A DNA stretch of 64,000 bases, from assembly GCF_003945345.1 (NCBI RefSeq), contig NZ_AP019308.1, forward strand, positions 4,357,501 through 4,421,500, given 5' to 3'. This document shows positions 25,987 to 35,610 of the stretch, piece after piece. A model generated the notes under the pieces. The model was not told the DNA's origin, did not search any database, and saw only the letters and a program-made list of their open reading frames with translations. The DNA is from Paenibacillus baekrokdamisoli (GTDB lineage Bacteria; Bacillota; Bacilli; Paenibacillales; Paenibacillaceae). The translations under genes were made by a program, and so were the position numbers. How positions within the stretch are numbered: the stretch's first letter is position 1; the number at the start of each line of letters is the position of its first letter.

Positions 25987-27333
25987 TCAATTAAAATGCT
26001 GTCTCATCGCAGTAAGGCTTGGCATTTGAAGAATCTCGTCCAACAGCGCCCTCGCCTGTTGTTCGGAACGGGTCCACGGATCCATTAGAATTAATTGAAC
26101 AAGGTCTTCATAGCTTCCGCTTTCGTAAGCTTGCAGCTCAATCTCGACCGGTGCGACGCGATCGCGCAGCGCATATTGAATGACAGGCTTAGGCAAGCCT
26201 TTGGTTTTAATGCCTTGAACGCCTATTCCGCTGACGTAACAAGGAATCTCCACCTGAAAATCCAGCGGAATGCCAGGCACGTAATTGCTGTCGTTCAAAA
26301 TATTAAGGATCATGACCCTAGGAACATCGCACGCGATCGCTTCGATAAATGGAATCATCGGTTCCGTCGAATGCTCCGGCGGGTAGCTATCCATCACGTT
26401 CTCGTCCGTATTCTCGGAAACTTGTCGGATTTTCTCTACGCCCGCGGCTCCCCCCGCGAAGTAAAGGTCCCGCCACCAGGCCTGAGGATCTTCCTTGTAG
26501 AAACGCTCAGTCTCTTCATCCGCATGATGCCAGGCCGGCCAAGCGCCGCCTCCCGGATTTCCCGTATCGCCGATCGGAAATACGCCGAACTTCTTGTATA
26601 GATCGAGCGCTTTTGGTCCCAACCAATCGCAAGTACCGCATTCCTCGATATAGGCTGCCGATTTTTCTTCTATCCAGCGATCCAAAATGGGGAATGCATC
26701 TTCGCCTTTGTAGCGGAACTCCGTCAACCAGATGAAATGGTTTACGCCCGGAATCTCGTATGTAATATGTTCTGGGTCGAGCCCGATCACCTCGGCGACG
26801 GCCCTTACTCCGTTCGAACCATGACAAAAACCTGCAAGCTTGGCCTGCGGATACTTGCGTTGCAAGTAAGTTACGCCGGCCATGACCGGATTGGATACGA
26901 GCATATACCAAGCATTCGGACAAATTTCCAGTACGTCCTGCATAACCGATTCCATCAACCGCAACTGATCGAAATTGATCCAGAATCCTTCGTCATGCAT
27001 CACGTGAAGGCTTCCGCCGAAGCGATACCCGTGTCTTTGCGCAATCTCCCAGCCGTCTTTCAGACGTTGATGTCCTCCGATCAGCGCGGCAAGCATGACA
27101 AAGTCGGCTCCGCGAAGCGATTCTCTCCGATCCGTCGTTTTTTCCAGAACCAGACGAATATTCGCTTCTTTGGCATAACGTTCGCAAAGTGAATAGGCGC
27201 TGTTCAAACGCTGCTCGTCGATGTCCATGAAGCTGATCACGCTGCCTTCAAGGGAAGGCGTAAGGCAAATATCTTTAATAAGACTTAGGGAAAACATAGC
27301 CGAGCCTGCTCCGATAATACTGATTTTAGCCAC
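25987..27333 (-). CDS. GH4-family glycosidase (alpha-galacturonidase/glucosidase-like)
   Basis: A 448-residue NAD- and Mn-dependent glycoside hydrolase of family 4, cutting by an oxidation-elimination mechanism. The Rossmann start is KISIIGAGSAMFSLSLIKDI; VSNPVMAGV, GFCHGSNGV (metal-binding Cys-His) and GVNHFIWLTEF (His) follow as in the family. I chose the GTG at 27333, 8 nt after GGAGG; a longer TTG start is possible at 27348. It resembles the LplD-type subgroup acting on uronide or galactoside oligomers. It is followed by the aldose epimerase and preceded by the SDR, so it probably frees the sugar that the rest of the operon oxidises. Confidence 0.85.
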   Translation of the reverse strand: MAKISIIGAGSAMFSLSLIKDICLTPSLEGSVISFMDIDEQRLNSAYSLCERYAKEANIRLVLEKTTDRRESLRGADFVMLAALIGGHQRLKDGWEIAQRHGYRFGGSLHVMHDEGFWINFDQLRLMESVMQDVLEICPNAWYMLVSNPVMAGVTYLQRKYPQAKLAGFCHGSNGVRAVAEVIGLDPEHITYEIPGVNHFIWLTEFRYKGEDAFPILDRWIEEKSAAYIEECGTCDWLGPKALDLYKKFGVFPIGDTGNPGGGAWPAWHHADEETERFYKEDPQAWWRDLYFAGGAAGVEKIRQVSENTDENVMDSYPPEHSTEPMIPFIEAIACDVPRVMILNILNDSNYVPGIPLDFQVEIPCYVSGIGVQGIKTKGLPKPVIQYALRDRVAPVEIELQAYESGSYEDLVQLILMDPWTRSEQQARALLDEILQMPSLTAMRQHFN

Positions 27334-27381
27334 GAGTATAACCTCCAAATTAGAATGATAGATGATGAATAAAGCTAGTCT

Positions 27382-28176
27382 TCAGATCGCGGCCGATGCC
27401 GCCCCGTCGATGCTCAGATTAGAACCGTTGACGACAACGGATTCATCCGAGGCCAGGAACAGCACCGCGTATGCCACTTCGCGCGTTGTAGCCATTCTTC
27501 CGAGCGGCTGCTGCTGTTTGATAATCGGGTACAATTTATCCATACCTCCCATGCTATCGGCGAGTCGAACGTTCATATCCGTTTCGACCCACCCCGGAGA
27601 AATGGCGTTGCAGCGAATGCCTTTCTCGGCATACGAGACGGCAATTTCTTTGGTTAAGCCGATAATACCCGCTTTAGAAGCGGAGTAGGCGGTATAACCC
27701 GGCTCCGTCAGTGAAGCCATCACGGACGACGTATTAATAATGGAGCCGCCGTTTCCTTTAAGCATCTCGGGAATCGCTTTTTTGCACATCAGGAACATCG
27801 ATTTCAAGTTGACCTGCAACACTTCGTCCCACGTTTCTTCGGGATAATCCAAAATATCGCCGACGGGCATAATTCCTGCATTGTTGAACACGATATCGAG
27901 TTGACCGTAGGCGTTGACCGCGCAGGCAACCGCGCGTTCTGCGGTTTCCATCAAGCCGACATTCCCGCATACGATTTCGCAGCTTCCGCCCGATTCGCGG
28001 ATTTCCGAGGCGACTTCGTTTAACTTTTCTTCGTGTATGTCGACCAGCACAAGCTTCGCGTCCTCTTCAGCGAAGAGCAGCGCGGTTCCTTTGCCGATTC
28101 CCGAGGCCGCCCCCGTGACGATGGCTACTTTTGAATAAAGGCGACCTTGCTTCGTTTGATTCGTACTCATGAGCAT
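27382..28176 (-). CDS. SDR-family dehydrogenase (sugar 1-dehydrogenase-like)
   Basis: A 264-residue classical short-chain dehydrogenase. The cofactor site is TGAASGIGKG with VLVDIHEEK after beta-2 (an Asp, so probably NAD-specific), NNAG is at about residue 95, the catalytic Ser in IINTSSVMAS and Tyr-Lys in YTAYSASKAG, and the C-terminal region ends VNGSNLSIDGA. In an operon of sugar oxidation it most likely makes an aldonolactone from an aldose, though 3-oxoacyl reductase-like homologues cannot be excluded. It is the first gene after a terminator-like hairpin at 28222, so it may lead a separate unit. GAAAGGA precedes the ATG at 28176. Confidence 0.85.
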   Translation of the reverse strand: MLMSTNQTKQGRLYSKVAIVTGAASGIGKGTALLFAEEDAKLVLVDIHEEKLNEVASEIRESGGSCEIVCGNVGLMETAERAVACAVNAYGQLDIVFNNAGIMPVGDILDYPEETWDEVLQVNLKSMFLMCKKAIPEMLKGNGGSIINTSSVMASLTEPGYTAYSASKAGIIGLTKEIAVSYAEKGIRCNAISPGWVETDMNVRLADSMGGMDKLYPIIKQQQPLGRMATTREVAYAVLFLASDESVVVNGSNLSIDGAASAAI

Positions 28177-28221
28177 GACATCCTTTCTCTCCGTCGTTTC
28201 ATCCTTGCCTTTTGTAAAAGC

Positions 28222-28242
28222 GACCTCCCTTGGAGGGAGGTC
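28222..28242 (-). terminator. Hairpin between transporter and catabolic genes
   Basis: GACCTCCCT and AGGGAGGTC flank a 3-nt loop; on the minus strand GCTTTTAC follows. It may terminate or dampen transcription from the transporter operon before the SDR gene. A related, weaker hairpin (CTCCCTTAGAGGGAG) lies at 35023-35037. Confidence 0.65.
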
Positions 28243-28304
28243 ATTGCCTTGATTTCTTATTTACTTTTGCTCTTCAGAAGCTCATCGCCGTCATTCGTGA
28301 TTTT

Positions 28305-29210
28305 CTACCCCTTAACACTTCCCATGACCAATCCTTTGGTAAAATGCTTTTGCAGAAAAGGATATACCATCAACACGGGTAAGGTTGCGACAAAAATCTG
28401 GGCGGCGCGGGTAGTCTGGTCCGAGATCAACCGCATCATATTTAAATCCTTAGAGGTAATCGTTTTGGTATCGTACGAAGTAAGGGCTTTTTGTAAGAAG
28501 CTTTGCAAAGGATAGTTCTTGGGATGGTTCATGTACAATATACCGTCGAACCACGAGTTCCAATGTCCCACAATACTAAACAGCGCAATGGTTGCAATAG
28601 CGGGTGTTGCTAACGGTAAGACGACTCTGAACAAGCTTGTAAATGGTCCTGCGCCGTCGATGCTTGCAGCCTCTTCCATCTCTGCAGGTAAATCTCGAAT
28701 AAAGTTCATCAACAAAATGATGGAAAAGATAGGTATCAAACCAGGCAACACCAAAACCCATATATTGTTGATAAGACCATATTTCATATACGTCATATAC
28801 TCGGGTATAAGTCCGCCTCCAAAAAGCATCGGGATGAGCAGGAAGTAAGTATAAAACTCCCTCCCCTTAAACTTTTGGCTGCTTTTCGCCATCGGATACG
28901 CTGTGATAAACACAATAAACAGCGTGAGTGGCACAGCGAGAACCAGACGTTTGAGCGTAACAACAAATGCGTGCCAGAACGCTGCGTTTTGCAACACATA
29001 TTTATAAGACTCCAATGTTGCATCTACCGGCCAGATACTAACTTTCCCACTGGACGCGGCGAAAGAGGAGCTAAATGAGAGAGCGAGTATATGCACTAGA
29101 GGAAGTATGCATATTAGCGAGATCAAGCTCAGAAAGATCAGGTTGCAAATCATAAACGCTTTTCTCTGCCAACTGGTTTTTATTCCGTTCTTCACCTTTG
29201 TTGTTCTCAT
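28305..29210 (-). CDS. Carbohydrate ABC transporter permease, YtcP type (second system)
   Basis: A 301-residue inner-membrane subunit with six predicted helices, the first at FMICNLIFLSLISLICILPLVHI. The EAA loop is EMEEAASIDGAGPFTSLFRV followed by VLPLATPAIA; the C-terminus GLVMGSVKG is typical. It is clearly divergent from the copy at 6971, so the two transporters are paralogues rather than a duplication of the locus. It lies 9 bp after the LplB-type partner. The context of GH4 and dehydratase genes points to import of a uronide or pentose-containing oligosaccharide. The ATPase must come from elsewhere. Confidence 0.9.
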   Translation of the reverse strand: MRTTKVKNGIKTSWQRKAFMICNLIFLSLISLICILPLVHILALSFSSSFAASSGKVSIWPVDATLESYKYVLQNAAFWHAFVVTLKRLVLAVPLTLFIVFITAYPMAKSSQKFKGREFYTYFLLIPMLFGGGLIPEYMTYMKYGLINNIWVLVLPGLIPIFSIILLMNFIRDLPAEMEEAASIDGAGPFTSLFRVVLPLATPAIATIALFSIVGHWNSWFDGILYMNHPKNYPLQSFLQKALTSYDTKTITSKDLNMMRLISDQTTRAAQIFVATLPVLMVYPFLQKHFTKGLVMGSVKG

Positions 29211-29218
29211 AGCAGCTC

Positions 29219-30154
29219 CTAAAAAATTTTATATTCGGTTAAGCGATATGCCAGCCTATAAGATATAACGATTAACACGAAGGAGACGATCGACTTGATA
29301 AGGCTCACGGCAGTCGATATCGAAAACAACATATCCTTGATACCCAATCGGTACACAAACGTGTCCAGTATATCTCCTGTTTCATATACGACTGGATTGT
29401 ACAAGTTATAAATCTGATCAAATCCGGCATCAAGGATGCTGCCGATGGAGAGCACCGTCATGAGCACCACAATATTAGTGATACCTGGCAGCGTTATGTG
29501 TCGCATCTGCTGATAATAGCTTGCTCCATCCACTTTGGCCGCCTCGTACAAGGAAGGATCTATACTCGTAAGTGCTGCCAAATATACGATGGTACCGAAC
29601 CCGAAGCTTTTCCAGGTATCGGTGATAATGATCACATTAGGGAACCAATTTTTATCCCCCAAGAAGAAAACCGGGTCGATACCGAATATCTTCATCACAT
29701 TATTTACCAACCCGTTGGTAGGAGACAGTATCTCGATAAAGACACCCGCCAATATGACCCAGCTAAGAAAATAAGGGAGATATACGATGGTCTGTACCGA
29801 ACGGACAAATAATCTGTTACGCACCTCGTTTAGCAGTAGTGCAAAAATGATCGGCACCAGCAGACCGAGAATAATCTTCATGATAGAAATATAAAGCGTG
29901 TTGAACATGACCTGCTGAATGTTGTCCAGCGTGAACAGACGCACAAAATTGTCAAACCCCACGAAGCTAGAGCCGAAAATGCCGTCAGTCGGAGTAAAGT
30001 CTTGAAAAGCCATAATGATGCCGAACATAGGTACATAAGAAAATAGGATGAGAAAAATACAAGCTGGCAGCATAAGGCCATGATAGGTAAGCTGCGTTTT
30101 CAAAACATACCGGTTTAACTTTTTGTGTGGGATATACGCTTGTTTCTGCTTCAC
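29219..30154 (-). CDS. Sugar ABC transporter permease, LplB type (second system)
   Basis: A 311-residue membrane protein. TM1 is about residues 24-46 (YHGLMLPACIFLILFSYVP), with further helices to the C-terminus TEYKIF. The ATPase-contact loop EAAKVDGASYYQQMRHI followed by TLPGITNIV is intact. It lies 11 bp downstream of the binding-protein gene and 9 bp upstream of the YtcP-type partner. Together they should form the channel of a CUT1 importer. No damage seen. Confidence 0.9.
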   Translation of the reverse strand: MKQKQAYIPHKKLNRYVLKTQLTYHGLMLPACIFLILFSYVPMFGIIMAFQDFTPTDGIFGSSFVGFDNFVRLFTLDNIQQVMFNTLYISIMKIILGLLVPIIFALLLNEVRNRLFVRSVQTIVYLPYFLSWVILAGVFIEILSPTNGLVNNVMKIFGIDPVFFLGDKNWFPNVIIITDTWKSFGFGTIVYLAALTSIDPSLYEAAKVDGASYYQQMRHITLPGITNIVVLMTVLSIGSILDAGFDQIYNLYNPVVYETGDILDTFVYRLGIKDMLFSISTAVSLIKSIVSFVLIVISYRLAYRLTEYKIF

Positions 30155-30164
30155 GGTTACACCT

Positions 30165-31811
30165 CTACTTATTCTGCTGTACCGATTCTCGTACTTCTTT
30201 TACAATCTGCTGGCCGCCGCTGGCATCCCAGTCTTTGACAAAATCATCAAATGCATCGATAGGTGCTGCGCCCATAATAATCTTCACATAGACTTCGAGC
30301 TTCTTCGTTTCAAGTACACCCCATTTCTTTCTCATCGTCTCTGTACCGGTGCTAAAGTATTCTTCCTGCAGTACCAGATTATTTTTCATATAATAGTTCA
30401 GAATTCCGCTAGCACTATCGGGTCCATACATTTTGTAGGTAATATAGTCGTCCTCGGTGGGATTTTTAATGTAACGCATTACACCCTCATAATACATCTC
30501 GTTGGAGGGGGACATTTCGCCCACATCTTTGCCCGCCATCTTGTCTTGAATTTTAAGATAGTACCCGATGTCCTCATGGGCAAGCCATGGTTTGACCTGA
30601 CTAAACTTGGCAGGCATTTCGCCTTTTTCATTTTTGTGGTATTTAAGAATATTTTCCTTACTGCCATATGCTTTTTCAAACCAGAGATTGAACATTTTCA
30701 CAATTGCTTCAGGATGTTCATAGCCTTTGCGAATGACATAATAAGTGTCTGGACCTGCAACCCCCATTACCTTGGCGTCACCGCCATCAGCACCATAGAT
30801 CTTGAGGGGTATCCATTCGGCACCCATCTCGCGGTGAGAAGCCCCTAGCGGCCAATCGACCGCATACCAAGGCAACCAGGCAACGCCTACTTTGCTGCTG
30901 TCAATTGCTTTGGTAAACTGATTCCAGTCATTGGCGCCAAACTCGCGGTTGATCAAGCCTTCGTTGAATGCTTTATTCAAGAATGCAAGCGCAGCTTTGG
31001 TTTCAGGCTGTGTGCCGCCATACACAATTTCCCCGTTAGCATTTTTCACCCAAGATTTAGGATGCGACCCAAAGCTGTCAAACAAGCCAATCAACTCATC
31101 TAACGAGTTACTTGTCGTAAAGGCATAAGTGTCCTTCGCACCGTTACCATCAGGGTCATCATTAGTAAAGGCTTTCATTACCTTATATAAATCATCGAAA
31201 TTTTTGGGAACTTCAAGCTTCAATTTATCCAACCAATCTTTGCGCAGCCAGGTGACGACCCCGGCACTTTCAAGGTACCCCTGAGTAGCAGGCAGCGCAT
31301 ACAGAGTTCCATTTATTTTGGACATATCCATACAAATGCCGCTGTCTGCGACAAGAAACTTTTTGGTTTTTTCACTGGCATACTTTTCGTACACCTCGGT
31401 CAAATCTGCAGCCAAACCCGATTTAACTAGCATTTCAAACTGCTTGCGGTTTACAGCCATCAGGTCAGGGATTTGGCCTGAAGCGATTTGCAGATTCAGT
31501 TTTTCTTCCAGCTGCGCGCTACTTACGACAAACATATCTTCAAAATTGATCCCTAGATCGTCCCGGTATGCATCGATCCAAACATTGTCTTCTTGCGTTT
31601 GGCCATCGATTTTCTCGCTAGAAGGGTCGGACTCTGCGGTTCCCACCGTTAGAGTGATCTTGGGCTCATATTTGCCTGCCGTCTCATTCCAGCTTGATAA
31701 ACCTTTACTCTGGCTGTTGTTGTCCCCTTCAGATTTTGCAGGCGAGCCCGCGCAAGCCGTTAAAGAGAAAAGAAATGTCGTTATGATTGCGCTTACAAAC
31801 AGACGATTCAT
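30165..31811 (-). CDS. Extracellular sugar-binding lipoprotein, LplA type (second system)
   Basis: A 548-residue binding protein. The signal MNRLFVSAIITTFLFSLTAC ends in a lipobox (LTAC) with the lipidated Cys at residue 20, followed by a Ser/Glu/Asn-rich linker and an LplA-type fold with aromatic-rich regions such as WVIDA-like segments near YRDDLGINF and WLPWYAVDW, the kind of residues that stack on sugar rings. GGAGG stands just before the ATG at 31811. The two-component system at 31997-34995 lies directly upstream and probably controls this promoter. Confidence 0.9.
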   Translation of the reverse strand: MNRLFVSAIITTFLFSLTACAGSPAKSEGDNNSQSKGLSSWNETAGKYEPKITLTVGTAESDPSSEKIDGQTQEDNVWIDAYRDDLGINFEDMFVVSSAQLEEKLNLQIASGQIPDLMAVNRKQFEMLVKSGLAADLTEVYEKYASEKTKKFLVADSGICMDMSKINGTLYALPATQGYLESAGVVTWLRKDWLDKLKLEVPKNFDDLYKVMKAFTNDDPDGNGAKDTYAFTTSNSLDELIGLFDSFGSHPKSWVKNANGEIVYGGTQPETKAALAFLNKAFNEGLINREFGANDWNQFTKAIDSSKVGVAWLPWYAVDWPLGASHREMGAEWIPLKIYGADGGDAKVMGVAGPDTYYVIRKGYEHPEAIVKMFNLWFEKAYGSKENILKYHKNEKGEMPAKFSQVKPWLAHEDIGYYLKIQDKMAGKDVGEMSPSNEMYYEGVMRYIKNPTEDDYITYKMYGPDSASGILNYYMKNNLVLQEEYFSTGTETMRKKWGVLETKKLEVYVKIIMGAAPIDAFDDFVKDWDASGGQQIVKEVRESVQQNK

Positions 31812-31996
31812 AAATATCCTCCTTGTATACTCGTGCTTGTCATGCAGTCCGAATGGTCTAGGAACAGATCATTATTCCTTACCAAACGCTTTGTATTACC
31901 CTAATGATAATTCGTTTATCAATTGAAAAATAGTTACGTTTTCTTTGTATTTATGTACTTTTCGTTGGAATTTTTTACTGACCCTGCTGCAGATTC

Positions 31997-33286
31997 TTAC
32001 TCAATTGAAAGGTGTTTTCGGTATTCCTGAGGCGTAATTCCAGTCATTTTCTTGAAAAACCGGCTGAAATAAGAGGCATTGTCATAGCCGACATTGCGCG
32101 CAATCTCGTGAATCTTATGTTTGGGGTCTGTCAGCATTTCTTTGCAGATCCGGATACGTTCGACCTTTACATAATCAGACATGTTCATTCCAACCTGCTG
32201 TTTGAATAAATGTGACAGGTAAGAGGAATTTAAGTACACGACATCTGCAAGCATGATGAGTGATAAATCTTTGTCCATATTTTGATTTATATATTTAAGT
32301 ACGATTCCAATTTCTCGGCTGATGCCATTGGTCGCATTAGATGAGCAGGATGCTTCATACTTGGTCGTTTCGGGTAAAATGATAGAGCAATCAAAATCAC
32401 AGCACTTTTGCATGGTTTCTTTGAACTGAGTATACTTTGTGTGTAAACTCGCTACGCTAACGGCCTGTGTGGAATAGATGATGTTAACGTACTGCCCTGT
32501 CAAATGATAAAAACTTTCCTGCGTATTTTCGTACATAACAAAGAGAGATTTTAAGAATATGGCGGCTTCCCCATAGACTCCACCAAGATTCTTGAGCTGT
32601 GCCAGCAACGTAACCTCTGACACACCTGTCTCCACCAGTTCATAAGAGAAATGAGGTTTCAGAAATTCCGCCAGTGAAGACTCGAGCGCCATCATCACAA
32701 AGGCTCGCTGCGAGACATCCCGCACTTCAATTGCAAGCAACGCCATTTCCATTGGACGCGAAAAATCCAATGTACCGCCTACTCTTCCATCGAACTCATC
32801 CAAACCGATTTCACCATATAACAGGCACCGTAGATGGCTGTTTCTTATAGCGCCATCCCACTTTTGGGATTGCAGCTTTAGTTTTTCCGTCAGTCTGAAC
32901 ATCTCCTGGTCACTTTCCACCTCTGCAATTGCTTTTTCCACAGCATCAAATAAAACCTCGTCACCTTCGCTTTTTAGCACATACGCTGTCACCTCAAAGT
33001 CGATGGCTCTTTTTGCATACTCGAAATTGTCATGAGCAGATAACACTAGTTTTTTCGTTTTAGGATGATAAACCGAAATCGCTTTTAACAAATCGAGACC
33101 GGATACAAAGGGCATACTGATGTCTGTCATCAAAATATGAAAGCTTCCCATCGCCATCAAGTCAAGGCATTCATCCGCAGAATAAGCTTTGTATACTTCA
33201 ACCATCCCGCCAAAATGCTCAGATATGGCTTGTTTAAGCCAATCGGTTATTGCCGCTTCATCATCAACCACAATCATTCGATACAT
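31997..33286 (-). CDS. YesN-type response regulator with AraC-type DNA-binding domain (second system)
   Basis: A 429-residue regulator. The receiver starts MYRMIVVDDEAAITDWL, phospho-acceptor Asp in FHILMTDISMPFVS, and conserved Lys in AYVLKSEGD (an altered surrounding, normally LKP). A long middle region (about 130-310) is followed by the double helix-turn-helix: LSLIMLADVVYLNSSYLSHL and the HEIARNVGYDNASYFSRFFK motif with ending TPQEYRKHL, the AraC signature. It follows the kinase by 2 bp and precedes the transporter genes. A GAGG site lies inside the end of the kinase gene, so translation is coupled. Confidence 0.9.
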   Translation of the reverse strand: MYRMIVVDDEAAITDWLKQAISEHFGGMVEVYKAYSADECLDLMAMGSFHILMTDISMPFVSGLDLLKAISVYHPKTKKLVLSAHDNFEYAKRAIDFEVTAYVLKSEGDEVLFDAVEKAIAEVESDQEMFRLTEKLKLQSQKWDGAIRNSHLRCLLYGEIGLDEFDGRVGGTLDFSRPMEMALLAIEVRDVSQRAFVMMALESSLAEFLKPHFSYELVETGVSEVTLLAQLKNLGGVYGEAAIFLKSLFVMYENTQESFYHLTGQYVNIIYSTQAVSVASLHTKYTQFKETMQKCCDFDCSIILPETTKYEASCSSNATNGISREIGIVLKYINQNMDKDLSLIMLADVVYLNSSYLSHLFKQQVGMNMSDYVKVERIRICKEMLTDPKHKIHEIARNVGYDNASYFSRFFKKMTGITPQEYRKHLSIE

Positions 33287-33288
33287 CC

Positions 33289-34995
33289 TTATACACCTCT
33301 CGTTTCAGTGTCTTGTGAGCTATAGGGTATTTTAATATCTACCTGGCATCCTCCACTGGCGGCATTGGTTACAGACACACCATAATCGGTTCCAAATTTG
33401 ATTTTTAATCGTTTGTTGATGTTAAAAATGGCAGAATCGGATGGTGCGTCCGGCAGCAAAAGTTCTTTCTTGAATTTATCTAAAAGGTCATCCTCTATCC
33501 CTTTGCCATTATCAGAAATGCGAATGATAAGTTCTTGGCCTTCCTGCCTAATTGTTAACACAACCTGCAGACTTTCGCGTTTGTATCCAATACCGTACAT
33601 AAAGATGTTTTCTATAAAGGGCTGCAGGATAAGCCGCGGCACCTCTACCTGCAATAGGGATGGATCTTCATAATGCACATCAATGGATACCCTGGAGCCG
33701 TAACGTTTTTTCATGATCTTCATATACGCTTCCGTGTGCAGCATTTCTTCCTGCAACAACACATCACTGCGCGAATTTTTGGTCAGAAATTTATAGTACT
33801 GACTCAAACTGATCGAGAATTCCTCTGCGTTCTCGTTGTCGCCCTCTTTTATCATATGATGCAAAACATAAAAGCTGTTGTATAAAAAGTGCGGGTTGAT
33901 TTGCGATTGTAATTGCTGGTAAATTGCACGTTGTGCATAGATCTCTTTGATATAGTTTTCGTTAATTAAGTCACTCAGCTTCACGGACATGGTGTTGAAG
34001 TTCCGATACAGATAGGAGATTTCATCATTACTCTTGCGTTCAAGCCGAGTAGAAAAATCTCCTTTCTCTACTTGCTTAAATCCATCTATCAACTTCTTAA
34101 TCGGTTTTTTTACAAGCCGCCCCACCACGATAAAATAAGAGGCAATCGCCGCCACCGTACATAAAAGCACAAAAAACATACTGGTATAAAATCGTTCTAA
34201 AAATGAAAAAACATTATATGTAGGCACAAGACTGTAAATAGTGAAATCCCCCAGAGAAGAGGAGGTTTGAATCAATAAGTTATGGGGGAGATCAGTATTC
34301 TTAACAGCAAAGTCGGATTGTATCAAATCCCGTGCAGCCTCGCTCGTTGGATTGTACAGGTACTTTTCTTCGTTACCATGAAAAGCAAAAATGATTTCCT
34401 CATTTGCAAATCTCTTCTGAGTGTCCACAAGCTTCCATAATTTTTGCATATCAATTTCTGCTGCTATATTCACTGCTGGATCTTCCAAATATCCGCTTTT
34501 TGATGCTATAAACATTCTCCCGTCCCACATCACGACACGCTTGTAATCGTGATAGAAAGACCTGATCTTGTTATCTTCTTCCGCGTTGAATTCTTCCAAT
34601 CCATTCTTCGCTGAAAAACGCCTGTTGGCGGAAGGTATATTTGCCCAAACATCTGAAAAAAGCCGGCTGGTATCAATTGTGTTCTGGAATCTTTCTCGAA
34701 AGCGATTGATTGCGGAGATTCCATTATAGTCGATACCATCGGGACCGCTATTGTTAAACTCATTCCAGTCGCTCATATTGGATATCTTGAACAATTGTTG
34801 CTTGACATAATCGATATCACTCTCCACCATTTTCATCAATTCACTCTGATTTTGCTGGATTGATTCAATTGCATTGACTTTTAATGAAGACATACTTTGA
34901 TAAAAAAAGATGAGCATACCAATGACTACTGGTATATTTACCAGCAGCAGGATCACGATCAATTTAGAAAAAAAAGAATTTCGGAGCTTGTTCAT
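33289..34995 (-). CDS. YesM-type sensor histidine kinase (second system)
   Basis: A 568-residue sensor. TM1 is LIVILLLVNIPVVIGMLIF (residues about 12-31), an extracellular region follows to about 265, then TM2 FFVLLCTVAAIASYFIVV, HAMP (about 290-340), the His_kinase domain with QSQINPHFLYNSFYVLH and the ATPase domain with QPFIENIFMYGI and DNGKGIEDD. The N box ENIFMYG is a variant of the usual ENAxxHG: the usual His is Tyr here. Partner of the regulator at 31997 and probably the sensor of the transported sugar. The terminator-like hairpin at 35023 and an S-layer fragment lie upstream. Confidence 0.9.
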   Translation of the reverse strand: MNKLRNSFFSKLIVILLLVNIPVVIGMLIFFYQSMSSLKVNAIESIQQNQSELMKMVESDIDYVKQQLFKISNMSDWNEFNNSGPDGIDYNGISAINRFRERFQNTIDTSRLFSDVWANIPSANRRFSAKNGLEEFNAEEDNKIRSFYHDYKRVVMWDGRMFIASKSGYLEDPAVNIAAEIDMQKLWKLVDTQKRFANEEIIFAFHGNEEKYLYNPTSEAARDLIQSDFAVKNTDLPHNLLIQTSSSLGDFTIYSLVPTYNVFSFLERFYTSMFFVLLCTVAAIASYFIVVGRLVKKPIKKLIDGFKQVEKGDFSTRLERKSNDEISYLYRNFNTMSVKLSDLINENYIKEIYAQRAIYQQLQSQINPHFLYNSFYVLHHMIKEGDNENAEEFSISLSQYYKFLTKNSRSDVLLQEEMLHTEAYMKIMKKRYGSRVSIDVHYEDPSLLQVEVPRLILQPFIENIFMYGIGYKRESLQVVLTIRQEGQELIIRISDNGKGIEDDLLDKFKKELLLPDAPSDSAIFNINKRLKIKFGTDYGVSVTNAASGGCQVDIKIPYSSQDTETRGV

Positions 34996-35052
34996 TCGTT
35001 GTCATCCCCCAAAAAGCTACCTCCCTTAGAGGGAGATTATTTCATTGAACTC

Positions 35053-35388
35053 TTATTTGCTCTTCAGAAGCCCACCCGCATTTCGGATCAAGCTGCCTCG
35101 ATAAAAAAGAATAGTACCACCTATTGCCATCATAACCGCCATCTGTTCGCGGGTAATCGGGCTGTCCGGAGCAAACTTGTTATTGCCGATGCCCTGCACG
35201 ATCTTGTTCTGCACCGCCCATTCGATGTAAGGCATGGCAGCGCTTGTGCTTGAAACATCAGTGAAGCTATTTTGCTTGTACTCGTTCATGTCAGCACCGG
35301 AGAGCATGCCCAGCGCCATAAGGAAGTCCGCGCGGTGGCTACCGATCAGTACCTTTGCCGCATCAGATAGCTTGTTAACAGGATTCAC
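35053..35388 (-). pseudogene. S-layer homology (SLH) domain fragment
   Basis: The 111 residues contain one clear SLH repeat: FTDVSSTSAAMPYIEWAVQN, then GIGNNKFAPDSPITREQMAV. SLH repeats anchor surface proteins to the cell wall and normally come in threes at the end of proteins of many hundred residues. Here only one repeat and part of another remain, without signal peptide or a ribosome binding site, and the end (GGLLKSK) deviates from a normal third repeat. It is the tail of a lost surface protein, perhaps a glycanase of the sugar locus. Similar C-terminal bases (CTTCTGAAGAGCAAA) recur at 28264-28280. Confidence 0.65.
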
Positions 35389-35539
35389 TCCGAACGGCGA
35401 CGTCTCCCACCGCCTGAGGTCTAAAACTCATTAATTTCACTGAAAATTCTGAGTTTATTTTTCCCAAGCTGTTTGGTGACGACACAGTATTGAACGACAA
35501 TCCGGACAATTTGCTTTTTCAGGGCGAAAGCACATTTTT

Positions 35540-35581
35540 TTATTTATCAATTCGATATGTTGACACTACGCACTCCACATG
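35540..35581 (-). other. rlmD-like recombination core, copy 4 (left edge of the Rep/nuclease island)
   Basis: The minus strand reads DRYSSHVECVVSTYRIDK and a stop; core CATGTGGAGT (complement of 35572-35581). It lies about 30 bp beyond the 3' end of the serine recombinase pseudogene, the place expected of its attachment site. Confidence 0.55.
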
Positions 35582-35610
35582 GCTTGAGTATCGGTCACTA
35601 AACTTTTGGT

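Noticed and set aside
35053..35388. Intact S-layer protein gene
   Set aside because: Only one SLH repeat remains, with no signal peptide or ribosome binding site; listed as a fragment.
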